Shown here: positions 1-4,797 of the stretch, piece by piece
Layout of the letters: each line of letters starts with the position of its first letter
How positions within the stretch are numbered: position 1 is the first letter of the stretch
Translations under genes and position numbers: made by a program
DNA from: Chloroflexota bacterium
GTDB taxonomy: Bacteria; Chloroflexota; Dehalococcoidia; JACPQK01
Direction: 5' to 3'
Length of the DNA stretch: 7,610 nucleotides
NCBI GenBank assembly: GCA_016190535.1
Contig: JACPQK010000155.1
Coordinates: 1-7,610, forward strand
The notes under the pieces: generated by a model
Database searches by the model: none
What the model saw: the letters and a program-made list of their open reading frames with translations, nothing else
Told to the model about the DNA's origin: nothing

Positions 1-1
1 C

Positions 2-907
2 TCCCTGGAGCTGTGGCCCGATCGTCCCGATACCCTCCATAACCGGGGCGCCACCTATGATCGCCTGGGGAAACACGACCTGGCCTTGGCCGACTTCAAC
101 CGCTCCCTGGAGCTGAGGCCCGACTACCCTGATGGCTTGTACTTCCGCGGCACCATCTATTTCGGTATGGGCAAATACGAGCTGGCGCTAGCCGACTTCA
201 ACCGCTCTCTGGAGCTAATGCCTGACTACCCTGCCACCCTCAACGACCGGGGCATTACTTATGTCCTCCTAGGGAAGAACGAGCTGGCCTTGGCCGACTT
301 CAACCGCTCCCTGGAGAAGCGTCCAGACAACCCCGCCGCCCTCATCAACCGAAGCAACATCTACGCCAACTTGGGGAAATACGACCTGGCCTTGGCCGAC
401 CTCAGCCGCTCCTTGCAGCTCAGGCCCGACTACCCCCCTGCCCTCCACAGCCGCGGCAACGCCTATGCCCACATGAGAAAATACGAGTTGGCCCTGGCAG
501 ACTACAACCGTTGCCTGAAGATTAGACCCGATGACGCGCGGGTCCTCAACAGCCGGGGCAACACCTATGCCCGCTTGGCGAAGCATAGCTTGGCCCTGAT
601 GGACTACAACCGCTGCCTGGAGTTGCGCCCCGATCACCCCACGGCCATCACTGGGAGGGGAGTGTCCCGTTTCCACCTGGGCTACGTGGATGATGCCCTT
701 ACCGACTTCTCACGGGCAGCCGAATTGGAGCCGGAGCTCCCCCTGCCTCGCTTCAACCGGGCGGCCGCCCTGCTGAAGCTGGACAGGAAGCAGGAGGCCC
801 AGGAGGAGCTCCGGGTGGTGCTGGCCCTGGACCCCGGGTTCCCCCGCGCTCAGCAAGCGCTGCGGCAACTGCAAGCCACGGAGCGGGGCGACTGGTGGGC
901 ATGGTAG
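2..907 (+). CDS. Tetratricopeptide-repeat protein, 5' end outside window
   Basis: The frame is open from the left edge to a TAG at 905-907, so the true start lies upstream; the TTG at 86 sits inside a repeat and is not a credible start. The visible 301 residues are a regular array of 34-residue TPR units, with unit boundaries at about 104, 206, 308, 410, 512, 614 and 716. Each unit carries the TPR signature: RPDYP at the start, an N/S-R-G turn, a Y in helix A, LGKYELALADFNR in helix B. The units degenerate toward the end (AAELEPELP, then VVLALDPGFPRAQQAL), as is usual for a capping repeat. TPR arrays are protein-protein interaction scaffolds, so no enzymatic role can be read from it. The frame continues after the stop into a membrane segment (908-1228), suggesting the intact protein may be or have been membrane-anchored. 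Partner and function are unknown. Confidence 0.9.
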   Translation, partial: SLELWPDRPDTLHNRGATYDRLGKHDLALADFNRSLELRPDYPDGLYFRGTIYFGMGKYELALADFNRSLELMPDYPATLNDRGITYVLLGKNELALADFNRSLEKRPDNPAALINRSNIYANLGKYDLALADLSRSLQLRPDYPPALHSRGNAYAHMRKYELALADYNRCLKIRPDDARVLNSRGNTYARLAKHSLALMDYNRCLELRPDHPTAITGRGVSRFHLGYVDDALTDFSRAAELEPELPLPRFNRAAALLKLDRKQEAQEELRVVLALDPGFPRAQQALRQLQATERGDWWAW

Positions 908-1228
908 TTCTCCGCCGGGTGGCCCCGAAGGGTCGGCGGCGGTGTCATACTGCTTCTGCTGGCCGCCTACTTGGTCTTCCCCCTCCTGGTGCCGGGCACC
1001 CATGTAGGCGGGTACTACCTCAACACCGGGCAGACCTGGGAACACTACCTGGTGCCCACTGCTGCGCTTGTGGCAATGCTCCTCCTACCCGCCATTGCGA
1101 GAATGCGTCTGGGCCCCGTGGAGATCGAGCCCCGGGCACCGGAGCCCCCGTCCACGCCAGACCTGGAGCCCCGGCTCCCGGAGCCGCAGGCTATATCGTC
1201 GCTGGAGCCCCGCCTCACCACGGAGTAG
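908..1228 (+). pseudogene. In-frame membrane tail of the TPR gene, cut off by a TAG
   Basis: This segment continues in exactly the reading frame of the TPR gene after its TAG (905-907) and runs 106 codons to a TAG at 1226-1228. It encodes a short basic stretch (GWPRRVGGG), a first hydrophobic helix (VILLLLAAYLVFPLLV), a loop of about 24 residues, a second hydrophobic helix (YLVPTAALVAMLLLPAIA), a basic flank (RMRLG), and a Pro/Glu-rich tail with three EPR motifs (EPRAPEPP, EPRLPEPQ, EPRLTTE). Third codon positions are mostly G/C, as in the neighbouring genes, which supports real coding. No ATG or GTG occurs in frame before the first helix; the TTG at 971 would cut that helix in half. The simplest reading is one TPR plus membrane-anchor gene split by a nonsense change (TGG to TAG would do it) or by a sequence error. 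Stop readthrough, or a separate small gene with a rare start, are alternatives. Confidence 0.5.
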
Positions 1229-1262
1229 GGGCGGGACTCCGTTCGTGGTGAGCTTGTCGAAC
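1225..1262. repeat. Intergenic repeat with GTTCG/CGAAC arms
   Basis: The segment starts with GTAGGGGCGGGACTCCG (1225-1241), whose first 15 bases recur exactly at 1341-1355. It then runs into GTTCG (1241-1245) and CGAAC (1258-1262), inverted arms around a 12-base spacer. It overlaps the end of the open frame of the membrane tail, including its TAG. The look is that of a short dispersed palindromic repeat. Family membership cannot be verified from one window. Confidence 0.5.
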
Positions 1263-1315
1263 TATGCCTGCCCTAACCAGGAAAGACCTGCCCCTGGGGA
1301 GGACACGGGGTTCCT

Positions 1316-1366
1316 CCCCTACGGCGAACGGCATTTCCCCGTAGGGGCGGGACTCTGTCCCGCCCT
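1316..1366. repeat. Nested inverted repeats of the GTAGGGGC hairpin type
   Basis: Two overlapping palindromes are visible. CCCCTACGG (1316-1324) pairs perfectly with CCGTAGGGG (1339-1347). GGGCGGGAC (1345-1353) pairs perfectly with GTCCCGCCC (1357-1365) over a 3-base TCT loop. Because the arms share bases 1345-1347, the two hairpins would be mutually exclusive in RNA. The element lies between convergent genes, where it could slow transcription from either side, but neither side shows a T-tract. A related GTAGGGGC hairpin follows hisS at 3451-3482. Confidence 0.6.
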
Positions 1367-1381
1367 CACCTTTGCCCTCTT

Positions 1382-1407
1382 ATACCCCAGGCTTAAGCCT
1401 GGGGTAT
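1382..1407 (-). terminator. Perfect 26-bp palindrome abutting the permease stop
   Basis: ATACCCCAGGC (1382-1392), a TTAA loop (1393-1396) and GCCTGGGGTAT (1397-1407) form an 11-bp perfect stem with a tetraloop. On the - strand the hairpin starts on the base directly after the TAG stop of the permease gene (1408-1410). The position and GC-rich stem fit a transcription terminator or an mRNA 3'-end stabiliser. It lacks the run of U expected of a classical intrinsic terminator: the - strand continues AAGAGGGC. It could work in both directions, since the + strand genes converge on it. Confidence 0.55.
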
Positions 1408-2757
1408 CTACGCGTAGAGGAACACGACCCCTGCACCGAAACCCACCAGGAAGACCAGCAGCCCCAGGAGAAGGGCTACCCTGAAGCTGCGTATAGCTCC
1501 CCCTACTATTAGCAGGCAGGGTATGCTCACCGCCGGCAGGGTCAAGAGGAGGGCGGCTGCTGGCCCGGACAGGCCCTCCCGTATCAGCCCCGCGGCGATA
1601 GGTATCTCCGTCCAGGTGGGCACCATGAGCATGGTACCGAAAGCCGAAGCGGCCAGCACCCCCAGGAGGCTATCGCTCGGCGAGGGTACGGCCTTGACTG
1701 CCGCCGCCGTCACCACCGAGCCCATGAAGAGGACGGGCACCACTACCCTACCCAGCTTCCAGGCCATTGTGAGCCAAGTGGATACCAGCTCCGCCGGGGA
1801 TTCCATGCTCCTTCCCTTGGCCAAGTCCCCAAATCGGAAGAGCTGGCTGTAGCCCCCCACCAGCTTGGCGGATAGCTCCACCCACCGGCTAGGCCGGGAG
1901 TTCACCGTTTCTCGGCTGGCCCATCGGGAGGCGGCCAGGGAGACCGCGTAGGTCAGGAGAACGCCAACTGCCAGACCGCCCAAAATGCGTAGCAGGGCGA
2001 ACTCACCGGGTAGGAGCACCGAGGCCAGGATGAGCGAGGTGGGATTGAGCATGGGGGAAGACACCACGAAGGCGAGGGTTGGCCCCAGAGCGGCTCCCCC
2101 GTTGTACAGGGCAGCCCCAATGGGCGCAGCGCAGCAGGAGCAGAAGGGCTGGGGGACAGCCAGGGCAGCCCCCGCCAGGTGGGCCTTGAACCCCTTGCGG
2201 CCTATCAACGGCTTGAGGAACCCGGCCACTACGGCCAGCAACAGCGCCCCAATCAGGATGCCCAGGACTGTGGCGTGCCAGACCAGGGCCATGTAGTTTA
2301 TGCCCTCTCCCAGGGGTTCCAGCCAGGCGGGGAAACGGCCCAGGTCTATGGCCCGCCCCACGCCCATCTTACCGGCGGCTGCAATCCGGGAAGCAGGCAC
2401 ACCCCGGTAGATGAACAGGTCCACCACCAGGAACAGCATGATGGCTATGCCTAAAAGGTTGGCCATCGCCTTCAGGCTTGCCCTGGCACCTTTCAGTCGC
2501 CCTTCCAGCCTGGCCATGGAGCTATAGCCCAGCCATATCCCCAGGCCGGCCAGCACCAGCAGGGGGACGTGCCCGGGGTTGAGGTAGAGAATGGCCGACG
2601 GAGAGCCTACCTTGATGTAGTCGGAGAGGGGGAACAGGAAGGCCCTCCGCATCTCCACCACAGTGAAAAGCAGCAGCCCCAGGGAGACCAGGAATAGTGT
2701 CAAGCTTAGGTAGTAGCGCCTGTAGCCTGGGGCCAGAACTTGAGCATAGGTACTCAT
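1408..2757 (-). CDS. ArsP/DUF318-family (PF03773-like) membrane permease
   Basis: A 449-residue polytopic inner-membrane protein. Hydrophobic segments lie at about residues 15-35, 62-80, 100-117, 155-180, 222-250, 253-275, 332-354, 362-380, 395-418 and 425-447. The family hallmark is in the first core half: PQPFCSCCAAPIGAAL (Cys206, Cys208, Cys209), a helix GALGPTLAF-like stretch, then SSPMLNPTS (residues 233-241). This resembles the Cys-rich P-x-CSC and SP-x-LNP signature of predicted permeases related to ArsP, some of which export trivalent organoarsenicals. The second half has a matching VPTWTEIPIAAGLI segment (379-392). At 449 residues it is longer than the common 300-350; the extra length is an N-terminal part of about 150 residues with three hydrophobic segments. 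ATG start at 2757, with AAGGAG (2767-2772) nine bases upstream; the last base of that site is the final A of the DsrE-like stop codon, implying translational coupling. The substrate is not determined; arsenical, sulfur anion or metal are all possible. Confidence 0.85.
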   Translation of the reverse strand: MSTYAQVLAPGYRRYYLSLTLFLVSLGLLLFTVVEMRRAFLFPLSDYIKVGSPSAILYLNPGHVPLLVLAGLGIWLGYSSMARLEGRLKGARASLKAMANLLGIAIMLFLVVDLFIYRGVPASRIAAAGKMGVGRAIDLGRFPAWLEPLGEGINYMALVWHATVLGILIGALLLAVVAGFLKPLIGRKGFKAHLAGAALAVPQPFCSCCAAPIGAALYNGGAALGPTLAFVVSSPMLNPTSLILASVLLPGEFALLRILGGLAVGVLLTYAVSLAASRWASRETVNSRPSRWVELSAKLVGGYSQLFRFGDLAKGRSMESPAELVSTWLTMAWKLGRVVVPVLFMGSVVTAAAVKAVPSPSDSLLGVLAASAFGTMLMVPTWTEIPIAAGLIREGLSGPAAALLLTLPAVSIPCLLIVGGAIRSFRVALLLGLLVFLVGFGAGVVFLYA

Positions 2758-2771
2758 TCTTTCTGTCTCCT

Positions 2772-3143
2772 TCAGAAACTGACCACCCGGTCGGACTCCA
2801 GGACCCAGCGCACCAGGTCGCCCATGCCCCCTATCTCCACACCATCAATAAGCTCGTCGGGGCCTACGCCTCGCTCTGAGGCACATACCCCGCATAGCTT
2901 GACCGCTGCCCCCTGGCGGATAGCGGCTTTGAGCAGTTCCTCGCAGTTGGGCATGTGCTCCTCTAAGACGCCGGGGAACTCGGGCGGGGCCTGGCCCTTT
3001 CGAGCGGCGTAGAGGGCGTCCTCGAAGGCAAACAGGTTGACCTTGTGTCCCTGGCTCAGGGCAGCCAGCGCAAACCTGAGGGTGGTGTATACCCGTTCTT
3101 TGCCATATGCGGGGTCGCCCACAATAACAGTTATCGTAGCCAC
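2772..3143 (-). CDS. DsrE/DsrF-like small cysteine protein
   Basis: A 123-residue soluble protein. It begins with a beta strand and loop typical of the DsrE-like fold (ATITVIVGDPAYGKERVYTT), then a helix (LRFALAALSQG), a second strand (HKVNLFAFEDAL), a segment containing Cys67 (MPNCEELLKAAIRQG), and a strand ending in a CxxC (VKLCGVCASERGV, Cys84 and Cys87). The C-terminus has the family's GVEIGGMGDLVRWVLESDRVVSF-type helix and strand. DsrE-family proteins such as TusD or DsrE carry persulfide sulfur on a conserved cysteine; the cysteine after the fourth strand here occupies a comparable place, but exact equivalence is inferred. The start is GTG at 3143, chosen for the perfect AGGAGG six bases upstream. 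It is co-transcribed with the permease 14 nt downstream and preceded by a leader of about 260 nt from an extended -10 promoter. A peroxiredoxin-like DsrE variant is another reading. Confidence 0.8.
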   Translation of the reverse strand: MATITVIVGDPAYGKERVYTTLRFALAALSQGHKVNLFAFEDALYAARKGQAPPEFPGVLEEHMPNCEELLKAAIRQGAAVKLCGVCASERGVGPDELIDGVEIGGMGDLVRWVLESDRVVSF

Positions 3144-3407
3144 TATGGACCTCCTGTAGATAATTGGCAGACAGCAGTGGCCGGAAACACCGGGGCTGAC
3201 AAGACAAGGGAAACGTCCCTACAGGGTGGCCTGGGGCAGGGGAATGGTAAGCTGGTGGCTAGTTAGTGCTGGGCAGGCGGGCCAGCAGGGACGACAGCGA
3301 GGGCATCCGCACGGGACAGCCCTGGTGTCCCCGCCAGACTCAGGTGAAAGCGCGAATGAACCGGCTCACTATCGTCACCCCCTTTCCCGCCCGGAAGGGC
3401 TACGCAA
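3144..3407 (-). other. Long untranslated leader of the DsrE-permease transcript
   Basis: About 264 nt separate the predicted transcription start from the DsrE-like GTG. I see no convincing gene and no riboswitch class I recognise. Structures visible are GGGACA (3313-3318) pairing with TGTCCC (3326-3331), and AGGGA/TCCCT arms at 3207-3220, which look like a worn dispersed repeat. On the - strand a GTG with an upstream GGGGGTGA begins a nine-codon frame (SRFIRAFT) ending in TGA at about 3340-3342, beyond which the frame stays open another 26 codons. That run is unremarkable for GC-rich DNA. The leader might be regulatory or simply carry repeat debris. Confidence 0.35.
3149..3155 (-). promoter_or_regulatory. 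Strong ribosome binding site fixing the GTG start of the DsrE-like gene
   Basis: On the - strand the site reads AGGAGGT, near-perfect complement to the 16S anti-Shine-Dalgarno, five bases before the GTG at 3143. No competing ATG is nearby in frame, so the GTG start is well supported. Confidence 0.75.
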
Positions 3408-3413
3408 ATCGGA

Positions 3414-3444
3414 ATTATATCACTTTCAGGCATTAGGGAGTGAA
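3414..3444 (-). promoter_or_regulatory. Extended -10 promoter for the DsrE-permease cassette
   Basis: The - strand has TGATATAAT (3422-3414), a consensus -10 hexamer TATAAT with the extended TGn element. The best -35 candidate is TTCACT (3444-3439), four of six matches to TTGACA with a long 19-bp spacer, consistent with an extended -10 promoter that does not depend on a good -35. It lies in an AT-rich island between hisS and the DsrE-like gene, downstream of the hairpin after hisS. The expected start point is near 3407. Confidence 0.55.
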
Positions 3445-3450
3445 GGACAC

Positions 3451-3482
3451 TGTAGGGGCAAGACCCTGTGTCTGCCCCTACA
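3451..3482 (-). terminator. Hairpin directly after hisS, GTAGGGGC repeat type
   Basis: TGTAGGGGCA (3451-3460) and TGCCCCTACA (3473-3482) are perfect 10-base inverted arms, with further partial pairing (GAC with GTC) inside the 12-base interior. The hairpin begins two bases after the hisS stop (TAG, 3485-3487). Its outer arm shares GTAGGGGC with the repeats at 1225 and 1341, so a dispersed palindromic element may have been placed as the 3'-end signal of hisS. No U-tract follows on the - strand, so terminator activity is inferred from position and stem strength. Confidence 0.5.
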
Positions 3483-3484
3483 TC

Positions 3485-4738
3485 CTATTGCTGCGACACC
3501 CTGGCTACCACCTGGTCCTGGGGCACGGTCTGCTGTTGGCCGGTAGCCATGTCCCGGAGGACAACGGTGCCCGCGGCCAGCTCGGCTTCCCCCAGGATAA
3601 GGGCGTAGTGGGCCCCCAGGCTGTTGGCCTGGCGGAGCTGGGCCTTGAGGCTGCGGTCAGCCCAGGCCGCCACCACGGGTATGCCCTGGCGGCGCAACTC
3701 GGCGGCCAGCAGCAGAGCCCGCTCTTTAGCGGCAGCGCCCAGATGGGCCAGGAAGACGCGGGGGGGGCCTGAGTCAGGCAGGGCAACTGCGGCCCGCTTC
3801 AAGTTGAGGACGATGCGCTCCAGGCCGGCGGCGAAGCCCACCCCCGGGGTGGGCCTGCCTCCCAGCGCCTCTATAAGGCCATCGTAGCGGCCGCCGCCGG
3901 CCAGGGTGCTCTGGGCACCCTCCACCAGGGGCTGCACCTCGAACACGGTGCGGGTGTAGTAGTCTAGGCCCCGCACCAGGCGGTGGTCCAGGTGATAGGG
4001 GTAGCCCAGGGCCTTCACATAGCACTGGAGGCGCTGGAAGTGCTCCCGGCAATCGGGGCAGAGGTGCTCAATGCTATGGGGGGCCTCCTGGGCCAGGGCC
4101 TGGCAGCCGGGTTGCTTGCAGTCCAGCAGGCGCAGCGGGTTTCGCCCCAGGCGAGCGCGACAATCGGGGCACAGCCTCTCCACGTGGCCGGAGTAGTAGG
4201 CCTGCAGTCCAGCCACGTACCCCGGCCGGCACTGGCCACAGCCAATGCTATTCAGCTCCAGGTTCAGCTCTCGGAGGCCCAGGCGCTGGAAGAAGTCCCA
4301 GGCCAGGGAGATGACCTCGGTGTCCAGGGCGGGGTCGGCCTCACCCAAGGCCTCTACACCAAACTGGTGGTGCTGGCGGAAGCGCCCGGCCTGGGGCCGC
4401 TCATAGCGGAAGGCGGACCCCAGGTAATACAGGCGCACCGGCTGGGGCAGATGGGCCATGCCGTGCTCCAAATACGCTCGGCATACCGGAGCAGTGCCCT
4501 CGGGGCGCAGGGTCATCAGGTCGCCGCTGCGGTCGGGGAAGGTGTACATCTCCTTCTCCACGATGTCGCTGGCGGGGCCTACCCCCCGCTCAAATAGCCC
4601 TGTCTCCTCGAAGAGGGGCGTATCTATGCGCTGGTAGCCATAGGCCTGACAAATAGCCGCCGCCTGGTCTTCCACGAAGCGCCAGTAGGGCTGCTCCTGG
4701 GGAAGGATGTCTGTAGTGCCCCTGGGGGCCTTGAACAA
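3485..4738 (-). CDS. hisS: Histidyl-tRNA synthetase
   Basis: Class II aminoacyl-tRNA synthetase that charges tRNA-His with histidine using ATP, in the cytoplasm; 417 residues, a normal bacterial length. Visible in order: the N-terminal FKAPRGTTDILPQE signature; LRPEGTAPVCRAY (residues 78-89); motif 2 with its catalytic arginine (FRYERPQAGRFRQHHQFG, 110-127); the histidine-specific RGLDYYT motif (256-262); AGGGRYDGLIEALGG (280-294); motif 3 (PGVGFAAGLERI, 298-309); and the C-terminal anticodon-binding domain (about 325-417). The insertion between motif 2 and RGLDYYT has Cys167/170, Cys190/193, Cys207/212 and Cys227/230, a zinc-knuckle-like set. The start is a TTG at 4738, chosen because MFKAPRG aligns with the family N-terminus and AGGAGG lies five bases upstream. 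A likely promoter sits in the 59-bp gap after the flavoprotein gene, and a hairpin follows the stop. Confidence 0.97.
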   Translation of the reverse strand: MFKAPRGTTDILPQEQPYWRFVEDQAAAICQAYGYQRIDTPLFEETGLFERGVGPASDIVEKEMYTFPDRSGDLMTLRPEGTAPVCRAYLEHGMAHLPQPVRLYYLGSAFRYERPQAGRFRQHHQFGVEALGEADPALDTEVISLAWDFFQRLGLRELNLELNSIGCGQCRPGYVAGLQAYYSGHVERLCPDCRARLGRNPLRLLDCKQPGCQALAQEAPHSIEHLCPDCREHFQRLQCYVKALGYPYHLDHRLVRGLDYYTRTVFEVQPLVEGAQSTLAGGGRYDGLIEALGGRPTPGVGFAAGLERIVLNLKRAAVALPDSGPPRVFLAHLGAAAKERALLLAAELRRQGIPVVAAWADRSLKAQLRQANSLGAHYALILGEAELAAGTVVLRDMATGQQQTVPQDQVVARVSQQ

Positions 4739-4743
4739 ACCTG

Positions 4744-4750
4744 CCTCCTG
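4744..4750 (-). promoter_or_regulatory. Ribosome binding site deciding the hisS TTG start
   Basis: The - strand reads CAGGAGG, ending five bases before the TTG at 4738. There is no in-frame ATG or GTG close by, and the next residues (FKAPRGTTD) are the usual HisRS N-terminus, so the TTG is the start. Confidence 0.75.
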
Positions 4751-4765
4751 ATACCCGCCGGAATT

Positions 4766-4794
4766 AGGATAGCGAAGGTAGCAACATATGTAAA
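4766..4794 (-). promoter_or_regulatory. Sigma-70-type promoter for hisS
   Basis: The - strand has TTTACA (4794-4789; five of six matches to the -35 consensus), exactly 17 bases of spacer, then TATCCT (4771-4766; four of six matches to the -10). It lies wholly in the 59-bp gap between the flavoprotein stop and the hisS TTG and predicts a leader of about 20 nt. hisS may therefore be expressed independently of the genes upstream. Confidence 0.55.
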
Positions 4795-4797
4795 CAA

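Noticed and set aside
269..676. Open frame of 135 codons on the - strand with repeated VVGQGQ-type segments
   Set aside because: It is the reverse of the 102-bp TPR units, so its repeats are inherited from the + strand gene.
2..715. Direct repeats considered as a possible CRISPR or non-coding tandem array
   Set aside because: The 102-bp periodicity is in frame and encodes canonical 34-residue TPR units; there are no unique spacers of regular size.
895..1251. Alternative + strand frame of 118 codons over the membrane tail
   Set aside because: It is Arg/Pro/Cys-rich with no hydrophobic pattern, while the overlapping frame in phase with the TPR gene gives two clean membrane helices and the expected G/C-rich third positions.
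3265..3369. Possible selenoprotein or readthrough mini-gene: a GTG frame with TGA at about 3340-3342, open again to TAG near 3265
   Set aside because: No SECIS-like hairpin is evident just after the TGA, the peptide has no recognisable sequence, and an open run of 26 codons is common by chance in DNA this GC-rich.
3983..4597. Open frame of 204 codons on the + strand
   Set aside because: It is antisense to hisS, whose motifs are unmistakable; the frame has no recognisable domain.
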